Source of the DNA: Dermacoccus abyssi
GTDB lineage: Bacteria > Actinomycetota > Actinomycetes > Actinomycetales > Dermatophilaceae
NCBI RefSeq assembly: GCF_034541975.1
Contig: NZ_JAVYJM010000001.1
DNA: 64,000 bases
Reading direction: 5' to 3' (one strand)
The position numbers and the translations under genes are program-made. Positions 44,027 through 52,465 of this stretch are shown piece after piece; positions within the stretch are counted from its first letter, which is position 1; each line of letters begins with the position of its first letter. The notes beneath the pieces were generated by a model. The model was not told the DNA's origin, searched no databases, and saw nothing but the letters and a program-made list of their open reading frames with translations.

Positions 44027-44097
44027 AACTCCCAAGGTTGGGCCTTGTAGGCCTGCCGACGGCCATGCTCGGCGAACAAGGCCCAAGGTTGTGAGTT
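44027..44097. repeat. Imperfect 22-base inverted repeat
   Basis: Arms at 44027-44048 and 44076-44097 pair at 19 of 22 positions around a 27-base loop. The core CCAAGGTTGGGCCTTG recurs in the other arm in inverted form. It lies between the terminator and the frameshifted gene and has no assigned role; no adjacent element of mobile type is seen. Confidence 0.6.
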
Positions 44098-44143
44098 CTG
44101 CAGACGAGGGGTGCCTGAGTCGGGTGTCCGCGTCCAGGATTCG

Positions 44144-44149
44144 CACGAT
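44144..44149 (+). promoter_or_regulatory. -10-like box of the frameshifted gene
   Basis: CACGAT ends 7 bases before the ATG at 44157, matching the spacing of leaderless genes here. The box is a weaker match to TANNNT. Confidence 0.35.
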
Positions 44150-44156
44150 TTCGGCC

Positions 44157-44598
44157 ATGTCATCGCGCACGACGACCGACCGACCGATGAAGCGATCGGC
44201 CGCAGTGTTCCTCATCGGGTTGCTCGCCGTCGCCACCGTGGCGTTCTGCGGCATCGGAGCGATGGCCTGGCGTCAGGCCGTGCAAGACCGCGCCACCGAG
44301 CCGGTGAAGGTGCACGGCGTGGTCACGGACCGGTTCTCGGGCGGCGGGGCAGGAAAGTCTCCGCGGCTGGCGATCTATCTCGATGATCGCTGGCTGGGGT
44401 TCATCGAGGGTGACAGGCGGGTGGGGGAGGAAGTCGAGGTGTACCGCCTCGGCTCCGGCCAATACAGCTGGGACCGGCCGAGTGCGTACGGCCACCTGCT
44501 TCATCCCGCTGGCGATACTCGTCTGGCTGATCCTCGTGACGTTCGCCGTGAGGAGCATCGTGCGCGGCCAGCGCGGGGCGGCGTCCACGCGAAGATGA
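44157..44598 (+). pseudogene. Frameshifted DUF3592-like membrane protein
   Basis: The first frame, from the ATG at 44157, gives a membrane segment near the N-terminus (SAAVFLIGLLAVATVAFCGI) and a small extracytoplasmic domain with VHGVVTDRFSGGG and DRRVGEEVEVYRLGSGQYSW, as in DUF3592 proteins. The expected second membrane segment is not in this frame; it appears in the +1 frame from about 44500 (FIPLAILVWLILVTFAVRSI, then the stop at 44598). So one extra base, or loss of two, lies between about 44470 and 44510. It may be a pseudogene, an error in the sequence, or programmed frameshifting. Without the shift the first frame would run to 44633 in a non-membrane tail. Confidence 0.65.
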
Positions 44599-44662
44599 CG
44601 CGGGTGTCTCGGAGATGTCGACCGGGTGCCTGACGCTCGCCCTCGCAGCTCCTGCACAGGGC

Positions 44663-44678
44663 GGGAAGGATCCTTCCC
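44663..44678. repeat. 16-bp perfect palindrome
   Basis: GGGAAGGATCCTTCCC lies in the gap between the frameshifted gene and tRNA-Ala. The rest of this gap (44599-44835) shows no gene I can support. Confidence 0.5.
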
Positions 44679-44835
44679 TTGTGGTGTCCAAGGGGCCGGG
44701 TTGCGCGCAGGACGGGAAATTTCGGCCCTTCTTGCGGGAGGCGGCCACTGGGGTGGGTTCCCCTCCGCGAGCTATGGGGACTCCGTCGGGCTCGCTGGCG
44801 CTCGCCCTCCTCCTCGAATCACAGAGTTCTTAGAT

Positions 44836-44890
44836 GAACAGCACGAAGGCCCCGCGGCGAAAAGCGTGCCGCGGGGCCTTCGTGCTGTTC
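44836..44890. terminator. Very strong hairpin downstream of tRNA-Ala
   Basis: Two 23-base arms (44836-44858 and 44868-44890) pair perfectly around a 9-base A-rich loop. It starts 3 bases after the 3' end of tRNA-Ala on the minus strand, so it is most likely the tRNA terminator, but perfect 23-bp stems are longer than most. Confidence 0.8.
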
Positions 44891-44893
44891 AAG

Positions 44894-44966
44894 TGGAGCT
44901 ATGGGGATTCGAACCCCAGACCTTCTCATTGCGAACGAGACGCGCTACCAACTGCGCCATAGCCCC
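44894..44966 (-). tRNA. tRNA-Ala (anticodon CGC)
   Basis: On the minus strand a full cloverleaf is visible: acceptor GGGGCTA with TAGCTCC (one G-T pair), D stem GCGC with GCGC, anticodon stem TCTCG with TGAGA around TTCGCAA, and T arm CTGGGG TTCGAAT CCCCA. The anticodon CGC reads GCG (Ala). CCA is not encoded. Confidence 0.96.
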
Positions 44967-45101
44967 TTGAAGCGAGTGACACGTTACCACCGAGGTGAAC
45001 ACTCGGCCAACCGGTGTCGGCGAGCCGAAACCTCGCGCACACAACGGGGCCCGCCCTCCGCGAACGAAGAGCGGGCACGCCCGAACGAGCAACCCCGAGC
45101 G

Positions 45102-46559
45102 TCAGACCCTCGGCGGCCCGGACGTCGCGACGTCGTCGGCCACCTCGGCAGTATCGGCCGACTCGACGGCCCTGATGATCTCGTCCTCGCTGCCCCCACG
45201 GAAGCCGTGCTTCGCCACACCGACCCCGATGACGACGGCCGCGAGGCCGAGCGTGAGGAACAGGTTGAGCTGCTGGTCCTCGCGCAGAGCCATCGCGCCC
45301 AGGGTAAAGACGATGAACGCGATCGTCAGGTACGTCAACACCGGGAACGCCCACATGCGGACGGCCGGGCGCGCGCCCGCCTTGTCCATCGCCGCACGCG
45401 CACGCAGCTGCGTCGCGGCGATGACGATGTAGACGAAGAGGGCGATCGCACCGGACGTCGACAGCAGGTACGTGAAGATCTTCTCCGGCAGCAGATAGTT
45501 GCCGAACACGGCCAGGAAGCCCACGGCGACCGACGCGAGAATGGCCACCTGCGGCACGCCGCGCTTGTTCGTCGAGGCGAAGGCCTTCGGTGCGTCGCCG
45601 CGCTGACCCAGGCTGTAGGCCATGCGGCTGGCCGTGTAGAGCGCCGAGTTCAGACACGACGCAACCGCCGTCAGGATGACGAACGCGAGCACCGTCGCCA
45701 ACTTGCTCAACCCCATGTTGTTGAGCGCCTCCTGGTAGGAACCGTTCTCCTGCAGCGAAGCGCTGTTCCACTTCGTCAGCGCGATGACGACGAAGATCGA
45801 GCCCAGGTAGAACAGCGAAATACGCCAGATGACGGAGTTCACGGCCTTGCGGATGCCCTCGACGGGGTTGTTCGACTCCGCCGCGGCGATCGTCACGATC
45901 TCCGTGCCCATGAAGGTGAACATCGTTGTGAGCATGGCCGCGAGCACGCCGCTCCAGCCGTCGGCGAAGAAGCCGTAGTCGGTGAAGCCGCTCAAGCCGG
46001 ATGTGTGTGAACCGGGGAGCAGCCCGAGAATCGCAAACATACCGAGGCCGATGAACCCGACGATGGCGAGCACCTTGACGAGCGCGAACCAGAACTCGAA
46101 CTCGCCGTAGTTCGCGACGGAGAACAGGTTCGTCACCGTGAGCAACGCCGTGATGATGAGCGCGAACACCCACTGCGGCCAGTCGATCCAGCCGGAGAGG
46201 ATCTTCGCGCCGGCCGTGGCCTCGACCGGGATGACGAGCACCCAGAACCACCAGTACAGCCAGCCGATCGAGAACCCGGCCCAGCGCCCCAGCGCGCGGT
46301 CGGCGTAGACGGAGAAGGAACCCGAGTCGGGGTTCGCCGTCGCCATCTCGCCGAGCATGCGCATGACGAGGACGACGAGCGTCCCGGCGAGCGCGTAGGA
46401 GATGAGAACGGACGGGCCGGCGAGCTTGATGGCTGCGGCCGAACCGACGAAGAGGCCGGCGCCGATGACGCCCGCGATCGAGATCATCGTGACGTGCCGC
46501 GGCTTGAGGCCGCTGCTCAGGGCCGACGGTCCGTCGGAGTCAGGCTGGGGTGCGTTCAT
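45102..46559 (-). CDS. Amino acid permease (APC family, GabP/AroP-like)
   Basis: A 485-residue amino acid transporter with 12 membrane segments. Typical APC blocks are GLKPRHVTMISIAGVIGAGL, FVGSAAAIKLAGPSVLISYA and GEMATANPDSGSFSVYADRA, then VTIAAAESNNPVEGIRKAVN. The sequence is closest in pattern to the GabP/AroP/CycA branch, but the substrate cannot be decided. The ATG at 46559 lies 7 bases after a CAGAGT hexamer. The tail is acidic. It follows no obvious operon partner. Confidence 0.92.
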   Translation of the reverse strand: MNAPQPDSDGPSALSSGLKPRHVTMISIAGVIGAGLFVGSAAAIKLAGPSVLISYALAGTLVVLVMRMLGEMATANPDSGSFSVYADRALGRWAGFSIGWLYWWFWVLVIPVEATAGAKILSGWIDWPQWVFALIITALLTVTNLFSVANYGEFEFWFALVKVLAIVGFIGLGMFAILGLLPGSHTSGLSGFTDYGFFADGWSGVLAAMLTTMFTFMGTEIVTIAAAESNNPVEGIRKAVNSVIWRISLFYLGSIFVVIALTKWNSASLQENGSYQEALNNMGLSKLATVLAFVILTAVASCLNSALYTASRMAYSLGQRGDAPKAFASTNKRGVPQVAILASVAVGFLAVFGNYLLPEKIFTYLLSTSGAIALFVYIVIAATQLRARAAMDKAGARPAVRMWAFPVLTYLTIAFIVFTLGAMALREDQQLNLFLTLGLAAVVIGVGVAKHGFRGGSEDEIIRAVESADTAEVADDVATSGPPRV

Positions 46560-46671
46560 GCGTCGCACTCTGCACCCGGCACCTGCCCCACGGCAATATG
46601 CACAATCGAAGTCTCGGCGATCGTGCCGGGATCGTGACCTGACGTGCTCGGGCCCCGAAGCCGAGGGCCCG

Positions 46672-48363
46672 TCAGATCCAGGACGGTAGCCACATCCGCC
46701 AGCTCCAGTGACTGTGCGGGATGACCTGGGCCGTGTAGATCGGCCAGAAGAAGATGAAGACGCCGACGGCCAGCACGACGTACGCGCCGACCACCCCCGC
46801 GCCGATACGTCGACGCTTGAGCGAGGCGTGCGCCGGGCCGAGGATGAGGCCGAGACAGTACGTCACCGCGAGGATGACGTAGGGCGCGAAAACGACGGCG
46901 TAGAACGTGAAGATCGTTCGCTCCTGGTAGCCGAACCAGGGCAGCCAGCCGGCCGCGATGAGGGCGAGCAGGACGCCGGGGCGCCAGTCGCGGCGCAACG
47001 CCCACATGAACAGGCACACGAGGATGGCGCCGATGCCGGCCCACCAGATGCTCACGTTGCCGAGCGACGTGATGGCCTTCGAGCACTCGTTGACACCGCA
47101 TCCCTCGACGCCCCTGGCCGGGCTCTCGTAGAAGAACGACGTGGGGCGCGTCTGCGCCATCCAGGTCCACGGGTTCGACTGGTAGGTGTGCGGCGAGGTG
47201 ATGCTCTTCGCCGAGTCGTACATCTGGATGTGGTACTGCCACAGGCTCCGCAGGGCGTCCGGCATCCACCCGAAGAGGCTCGAGTCGGGCGAGAAGCCGG
47301 TGTCCTTCGTCGCGGGGTTCTGTTCGGCCCAGTGACGACCCCAACCGTCGGTGGAGCGCAGCCAGCCGGCCCAGGTGACCAGGTACGTCAGGCAGGCCAC
47401 GGGCACCATGATGAGCGCGCCGGTGAAGCCGTCCTTGACGATCGTGCTCGAGAACCAGCGGCGCGCCCCGATGGCGCGGCGGGCGCCCAGATCCCAGAAG
47501 ACGCTCACGAGCCCGAGGGCGACGAGGTAGAAGCCGTCCGACCACTTCGTCGCCATGCCGAGGCCCAGGCAGACGGCGGCGACCCAACGCCACGGACGCA
47601 GACCGAGCGACGGCCCGCCGAGGCGCAGCCGCTGGCCGATCTTGTCGTCGCCGTCCCACGTGCCGTCGTTCTTGAGCGTGGCGACCTTGTGGGCGAGAAG
47701 GCGACGGGTGCGGTCGCGGTCGGCGAGGATCGCGACGAACGCGGCGAGCGCCCAGAAGCTGACGAGCCCGTCGAGCACGGACGTGCGCGACATGACGAAC
47801 TCCATGCCCTCGAACGCGGTGAGGATCGCGGCGATCGTCGCGAGGGTGGCGGAACGGAACAGGTGCCAGGCGGCACGCCCGACGAGGAGCACCGCAAGCG
47901 TGCCGGCGAGCGCGACGGAGATGCGCCACCCGAACGACGACGTGATGCCGAACAGGTGCTCACCGGCGCCGATGACCCACTTGCCGAACGGCGGGTGGAC
48001 GATGAAGTCCGGCTCCGGCCCGTAGACGGTGGCGACCTGGTTGTGCGTGAAGAACGCGTCGGGCTCGGGCATGTTCTCGGGCACCTTGCGCTCGTGCCCG
48101 TAGAGCATCATCGACCAGCCCTGCTTGACGTAATACGTCTCGTCGAAAACGAGCTGGTGCGGTCGCCCGAGATCCCACAGGCGTAGGAACCCGGCCAGAA
48201 CGGTGACGATCAGGGGGCCGATCCAGCCCCACAGCTTCGCCTTCGCGGTGAGCGGTTCGCCGAGCAGACGGCGGCGCAGATCGAGTTCTTCGCGCGAAAC
48301 GTCGGTGGCGGGCTCGGCAGTCGCCGATTCGTCGTCGGGCTCGACGCTCGTGCTCGCATTCAC
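46672..48363 (-). CDS. pmt: Protein O-mannosyltransferase
   Basis: A 563-residue membrane enzyme of the PMT family (Rv1002c type), which transfers mannose from polyprenyl-phosphate-mannose onto Ser/Thr of exported proteins. The acidic N-terminal tail precedes the first membrane helix; the catalytic DE motif is in LVFDETYYVKQGWSMM near residue 75, and PPFGKWVIGAG and GMATKWSDGFYLVALGLVSV are other PMT blocks. About 10-11 membrane segments are present, ending with HSHWSWRMWLP. The GTG start at 48363 is chosen with GAGGACGG upstream. It is divergent from rsmI, its usual actinobacterial neighbour. Confidence 0.94.
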   Translation of the reverse strand: MNASTSVEPDDESATAEPATDVSREELDLRRRLLGEPLTAKAKLWGWIGPLIVTVLAGFLRLWDLGRPHQLVFDETYYVKQGWSMMLYGHERKVPENMPEPDAFFTHNQVATVYGPEPDFIVHPPFGKWVIGAGEHLFGITSSFGWRISVALAGTLAVLLVGRAAWHLFRSATLATIAAILTAFEGMEFVMSRTSVLDGLVSFWALAAFVAILADRDRTRRLLAHKVATLKNDGTWDGDDKIGQRLRLGGPSLGLRPWRWVAAVCLGLGMATKWSDGFYLVALGLVSVFWDLGARRAIGARRWFSSTIVKDGFTGALIMVPVACLTYLVTWAGWLRSTDGWGRHWAEQNPATKDTGFSPDSSLFGWMPDALRSLWQYHIQMYDSAKSITSPHTYQSNPWTWMAQTRPTSFFYESPARGVEGCGVNECSKAITSLGNVSIWWAGIGAILVCLFMWALRRDWRPGVLLALIAAGWLPWFGYQERTIFTFYAVVFAPYVILAVTYCLGLILGPAHASLKRRRIGAGVVGAYVVLAVGVFIFFWPIYTAQVIPHSHWSWRMWLPSWI

Positions 48364-48463
48364 CGTGGGCCGTCCTCAGAGGTCGTCCGGCGGCGTGCGC
48401 CGGGCGTGGAACCTTGCGCCCCGAGCCTAATCGGTGCGACCGGAGCGCGTGCACGAGCCGTGG

Positions 48464-48469
48464 CACGAT
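48464..48469 (+). promoter_or_regulatory. -10-like box of rsmI
   Basis: CACGAT ends 6 bases before the GTG at 48476 and supports that start. It is a weak match to TANNNT. Confidence 0.35.
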
Positions 48470-48475
48470 GGGCCG

Positions 48476-49321
48476 GTGAAGCAGATCTCGTTGTCCGAGG
48501 GCGCCCTCGTCTTGGCCGCCACCCCGATCGGTGACCCCGCAGACGCCGCGCCGCGCCTCGCGCAGGAACTCACCGATGCGCCGGTCGTCCTGGCCGAGGA
48601 CACGCGCCGCACGAAGCGCCTGTGCGACGCCCTCGGCGTCACGCCGAGCGGCACGATGCTGAGCTACCACGAGCACAACGAAGCCCGACGCACGCCGGAG
48701 ATCGTCGAGCGCGTCGCCGCGGGCGAGCGCGTCCTGCTCGTCACGGACGCCGGTATGCCGAGCGTCTCCGACCCGGGGTATCGCCTCGTCGCGGCGTGTG
48801 TCGAGCGCGACCTCGCGGTGACGTGTGTGCCCGGGCCGTCGGCCGTGCTCATGGCGCTCGCGGTGTCGGGCCTGCCCGTCGACCGGTTCTGCTTCGAGGG
48901 ATTCCCGCCGCGCAAGGCGGGGGAGCGTTCGCGCATGCTGGCGGGCCTCGCGGACGAGCAGCGCACGATGGTCTTCTTCGAGGCGCCGCACCGGTTGGCC
49001 GCGACGCTAGAGGCGATGGCGGAGGCGTTCGGCGGCGAGCGTCGCGCCGCCGTCTGTCGTGAGCTGACGAAGACCTACGAGGAGGTGCGCCGCGGCGCTC
49101 TCGCGGAACTCGCCGAATGGGCCGTCGAGGGGGCGCGGGGTGAGATCACCGTCGTCGTCGAGGGCGGTGCTGCGAAGGAGGTTTCGCTCGAGGACGGCGT
49201 CGCCACCGTGCTCGATCTCGCGAGTGGCGGCGTGCGCCTCAAGGACGCGTGTGCCCAGGTCGCGGAGGCCACGGGCCTGTCGAAGAAGGCGCTCTACGAC
49301 GCGAGTATCGCGGCTCGCTGA
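48476..49321 (+). CDS. rsmI: 16S rRNA 2'-O-ribose C1402 methyltransferase
   Basis: A 281-residue methyltransferase of the tetrapyrrole methylase fold, which methylates 16S rRNA C1402 near the decoding centre using SAM. Blocks: GALVLAATPIGDPADAAPRL, EDTRRTKRLCDALG, YHEHNEARRTPEIVERV, LVTDAGMPSVSDPGYRLVAA, and FEGFPPRKAGERSRML. It ends with the short C-terminal helix domain LSKKALYDASIAAR. The convergent 49322 gene starts its stop directly after this stop. Confidence 0.96.
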   Translation: MKQISLSEGALVLAATPIGDPADAAPRLAQELTDAPVVLAEDTRRTKRLCDALGVTPSGTMLSYHEHNEARRTPEIVERVAAGERVLLVTDAGMPSVSDPGYRLVAACVERDLAVTCVPGPSAVLMALAVSGLPVDRFCFEGFPPRKAGERSRMLAGLADEQRTMVFFEAPHRLAATLEAMAEAFGGERRAAVCRELTKTYEEVRRGALAELAEWAVEGARGEITVVVEGGAAKEVSLEDGVATVLDLASGGVRLKDACAQVAEATGLSKKALYDASIAAR

Positions 49322-49726
49322 TCAGTCGAGGTTTGTGACGAAGTTCGTGCAGTCGGGGTCGAGCGGAGTGCGCAGTTCACCGCGGTCGGGGTCGCTCGGC
49401 GGGTAGCACGCCCACAGCACCTTCGTCAGGTTCCACGTCGACGCCGGCACGACGCCCTCGAGTTCGTGCGAGGTGCCCGCAGGTGACGGCGCGTCGAGGC
49501 GGGCGCGGACGTGAACGTCGTCGCCCTTGCGCTCGGCGGAGATGACGGTGACCGTCTTCGTTGCCACGTGCGCCGTCGACTTCTCGTGGGTGACGTTGCG
49601 CCACGTCTGCACGCCGGCAATGACGGTGACCGCCAGGACGGCTCCGATGAGGACGTTGCGGATACGCCGACGGCGTCGGATGCGACCTTCGATGTCCGGG
49701 TCGCGGTCGAGTCGGGGGAAGGCCAT
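49322..49726 (-). CDS. Single-pass membrane protein, unknown function
   Basis: A 134-residue protein. A basic head (RIRRRRRIRN) precedes one membrane segment (VLIGAVLAVTVIAGVQTW, about residues 25-42), then an extracytoplasmic domain of about 85 residues with two Cys (WACYPPSD and PDCTNFVTNLD) that may form a disulfide. I do not recognise a family. It lies 2 bases downstream of the DUF4126 stop, so the two are likely one operon. Confidence 0.8.
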   Translation of the reverse strand: MAFPRLDRDPDIEGRIRRRRRIRNVLIGAVLAVTVIAGVQTWRNVTHEKSTAHVATKTVTVISAERKGDDVHVRARLDAPSPAGTSHELEGVVPASTWNLTKVLWACYPPSDPDRGELRTPLDPDCTNFVTNLD

Positions 49727-49728
49727 CG

Positions 49729-50337
49729 TCAGACCACCCCGGCGGCGCGGCGCCGATCGGCTCGTCGCTCACGCATGCGCACGACGCTGCGCCACGCGCG
49801 CCAGAGCATCCACGCGACGAGGAGCAGCAGGACGAGAGCCAGCACCGGCGCGAAGACGGCGGCGAGGCTCAGGGTGACGGCGGCGGCGTCCTCGGCGGTG
49901 GACAGGACAGGGGCGGCGAAGCCCGCCGTTCCGGCGTTCGCGACGGGTCGGGCCGCAGCCTTGCCGGTGTGGAAGATGCCCGCGACGATGGCGCCGCCGA
50001 TGAGGCCGACCCAGGGGTGATCGGTCATCCAGGCGGAGCTGTCGAGGTCGGCGGCCGCGGCGGTGGCGGCGAACACGACCGCGCCGGACGCGGGACGCAC
50101 GACGGTGCCGAGGGCGTCATTGACGGAGTCGAGGGCCGGGATCTTGTCCACGACCACCTCGCCGATGAGAAGGACCGCCCCGATGACGATGGCCCACGTG
50201 CTCTCGACCCACTCGAACCCGGCCGGCAGGTTGACGACGTCCGTGAAGCGCGCGAGGAGCGCCACGAGGAGGAACGGGATGTAGGCGTTGAGGCCTGCCG
50301 CAGCGGAGAGTCCCGCACCGGTCAGTGCAGCGAACAT
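49729..50337 (-). CDS. DUF4126 membrane protein
   Basis: A 202-residue integral membrane protein of the DUF4126 family, with about 4-5 membrane helices. Its start FAALTGAGLSAAAGLNAYIP and the block VESTWAIVIGAVLLIGEVVV with DKIPALDSVNDALGTVVRPA are the family pattern. The function is unknown. AAGGAA precedes the ATG. It is divergent from metG, with a 17-bp inverted repeat in the gap between them. Confidence 0.9.
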   Translation of the reverse strand: MFAALTGAGLSAAAGLNAYIPFLLVALLARFTDVVNLPAGFEWVESTWAIVIGAVLLIGEVVVDKIPALDSVNDALGTVVRPASGAVVFAATAAAADLDSSAWMTDHPWVGLIGGAIVAGIFHTGKAAARPVANAGTAGFAAPVLSTAEDAAAVTLSLAAVFAPVLALVLLLLVAWMLWRAWRSVVRMRERRADRRRAAGVV

Positions 50338-50401
50338 GGGCGTTCCTTGTCGTCAAAGCGTCAAAACATTGCGACAACTGTGGCACACGCGCCCCTATTC
50401 C

Positions 50402-50455
50402 CCGATTCTGTAGACGTTCGGCGACATATATGACGTGCAACGTCTACAGAATCGG
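50402..50455. repeat. Perfect 17-bp inverted repeat upstream of metG
   Basis: CCGATTCTGTAGACGTT at 50402-50418 is exactly repeated in reverse complement at 50439-50455, with a 20-base spacer containing TATAT. It lies between the DUF4126 start and the metG promoter (-10 at 50496). No known operator or element matches by eye. Confidence 0.85.
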
Positions 50456-50495
50456 CCTGTCGTGAACGCCACGGGGCTGATTTGTCGGCGCCTCC

Positions 50496-50501
50496 TAGAC
50501 T
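50496..50501 (+). promoter_or_regulatory. -10 box of metG
   Basis: TAGACT ends 7 bases before the metG ATG at 50509. It predicts a leaderless metG message and fixes the start. Confidence 0.6.
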
Positions 50502-50508
50502 GGCCCGC

Positions 50509-52434
50509 ATGACCAAGGTGCTTTCCGCTGTTGCCTGGCCGTATGCCAACGGCCCCCGTCACATCGGGCACGTCGCCGGTTTCGGTGTGCCCTCCGATGT
50601 CTACAGCCGCTACATGCGGATGGCCGGCCACGACGTCCTCATGGTGTCGGGTACGGACGAGCACGGCACCCCGATCGTCATCATGGCGGAGAAGGCGGGC
50701 AAGACCCCGCAGGAGTTCGCGGACGAGAACGCGAGCATCATCGTCGACGACCTCGTCGGCCTCGGCCTGTCGTACGACCTGTTCACCCGCACGACGACGG
50801 CCAACCACTACGACGTCGTGCAGAAACTGTTCCTCGCCCTGCACGAGAACGGCTACATGGTCGAGCAGACGACGAGCGGCGCCATCAGCCCGTCGACCGG
50901 CCGCACGCTGCCCGACCGCTACATCGAGGGCACCTGCCCGATCTGCAAGTACCCCGAGGCGCGCGGCGATCAGTGCGACAACTGCGGTAACCAGCTCGAC
51001 CCCACCGATCTCATCGACCCGAAGTCGAAGATCAACGGCGAGACGCCGGAGTTCATCGAGACGCAACACTTCTTCCTCGACCTTCCGGCCCTCGCCGACG
51101 CCCTCGCGGCGTGGCTCGACGGCCGTGAGGCGGCGGGCTCGTGGCGCCCGAACGTCATCAAGTTCAGCCAGAACATCCTCAAGGAGATCCGTCCGCGCGC
51201 CATGACGCGCGACATCGACTGGGGCATCCCGGTGCCGCTCGACGGCTGGCGCGACCTGCCGACGAAGCGCCTCTACGTGTGGTTCGACGCCGTCGTCGGC
51301 TACCTGTCGGCGTCCATCGAGTGGGCGCGCCGCCTCGGCGAGCCAGACAAGTGGCGCGAGTGGTGGAACGCCGACGTGGCGCGCCAGCTCGTCGACCAGA
51401 CCGCGGCCGCGAGCGAAGCGAGCACCGGTGACGCGACGAGCGCAGCGAGGAGCGGCGCCCAGAAGACATCAGAAGTACTTCGCGATGATCGCGACGAAGG
51501 AGCGATCATCTCGAAGTACTTCATGGGGAAGGACAACATCACCTTCCACAGTCAGATCTGGCCTGCGGAGCTTCTCGGTGCGAACGGTGAGGGCTCGAAG
51601 GGCGGTTCGGTGAGCGAGTTCGGTCGCCTGGAGTTGCCCAGCGAGGTCGTGAGTTCCGAGTTCATGACGATGGAGGGCAAGCAGTTCTCCACGAGCCGCG
51701 GGCACGTCATCTACGTCAAGGACGTCGTGGAGCGTTACGGCCCGGATCCGCTGCGCTACTTCATCTGTGCGGCCGGGCCGGAGGCGCAGGACGCCGACTT
51801 CACGTGGGCAGAGTTCGTGCAGCGCAACAACTCCGAGCTCGTCGCGGGCTGGGGCAACCTCGTCAACCGCACGGCGAACATGATCCACAAGAACTTCGGT
51901 GAGATCCCGTCCCCGGGCGAGCTCGAGGACGTCGATCGCGCCGTGCTCGAGCAGGTGCGCGGCGGCTTCGCCACCGTCGGATCGCTCATCGAGCGCAACC
52001 GACTCAAGGCGGCGCTCACGGAGACGATGCGCCTCGTCGGTGAGGCCAACCGCTACGTCACCGTGACGGAGCCGTTCAAGCTCAAGGGCGACGATCAGCG
52101 CGAACGTCTCGCGACGGTGCTGCACACGCTGGCTCAGTGTGTCGTCGACCTCAACACGATGATGGCGCCGTTCGTGCCGTTCTCGGCCAACCTCGTGCAC
52201 GAGGTCATGGGCGGCGAGGGCGAGTTCATGCCGATGCCGGTGGCGAAGGAGGTCACCGACCTCGACGACGGCCGCCCGTACCGCATCATCACGGGCGAGT
52301 ACTCGAACACGCCGTGCTGGCAGCCGCGCGACATCACGCCGGGCACGCCGGTCGCCAAGCCGAAGCCCGCGTTCAAGAAGTTCGACCCGTCGGTCGTCGA
52401 CGAGGAACTCGAGCGGATGAACGCCTCGGCCTGA
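50509..52434 (+). CDS. metG: Methionyl-tRNA synthetase with an in-frame insertion
   Basis: Class I synthetase, 641 residues, that charges tRNA-Met. The HIGH-type motif is PRHIGHVAGFG near residue 15, the zinc knuckle has CPICKYPEARGDQCDNCGN near 145-160, and the KMSKS equivalent is FSTSRG near 405. The C-terminal anticodon-binding domain follows. Between WWNADVARQLV (about residue 287) and KYFMGKDNITFH (about 335) there are about 45 residues, rich in Ala/Ser/Asp/Glu, that are not usual in this family and coincide with a 21-base inverted repeat in the DNA. The frame stays open, so the protein is probably functional. Confidence 0.95.
   Translation: MTKVLSAVAWPYANGPRHIGHVAGFGVPSDVYSRYMRMAGHDVLMVSGTDEHGTPIVIMAEKAGKTPQEFADENASIIVDDLVGLGLSYDLFTRTTTANHYDVVQKLFLALHENGYMVEQTTSGAISPSTGRTLPDRYIEGTCPICKYPEARGDQCDNCGNQLDPTDLIDPKSKINGETPEFIETQHFFLDLPALADALAAWLDGREAAGSWRPNVIKFSQNILKEIRPRAMTRDIDWGIPVPLDGWRDLPTKRLYVWFDAVVGYLSASIEWARRLGEPDKWREWWNADVARQLVDQTAAASEASTGDATSAARSGAQKTSEVLRDDRDEGAIISKYFMGKDNITFHSQIWPAELLGANGEGSKGGSVSEFGRLELPSEVVSSEFMTMEGKQFSTSRGHVIYVKDVVERYGPDPLRYFICAAGPEAQDADFTWAEFVQRNNSELVAGWGNLVNRTANMIHKNFGEIPSPGELEDVDRAVLEQVRGGFATVGSLIERNRLKAALTETMRLVGEANRYVTVTEPFKLKGDDQRERLATVLHTLAQCVVDLNTMMAPFVPFSANLVHEVMGGEGEFMPMPVAKEVTDLDDGRPYRIITGEYSNTPCWQPRDITPGTPVAKPKPAFKKFDPSVVDEELERMNASA
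51472..51522. repeat. 21-base inverted repeat within metG
   Basis: Arms at 51472-51492 and 51502-51522 pair at 20 of 21 positions around a 9-base spacer. Each arm contains GAAGTACTTC. It coincides with the extra in-frame stretch of MetG, reminiscent of palindromic elements that insert in coding regions. Confidence 0.85.
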
Positions 52435-52465
52435 GCCGAGGGCGAACACCCCGCGAGGAGGGGCG

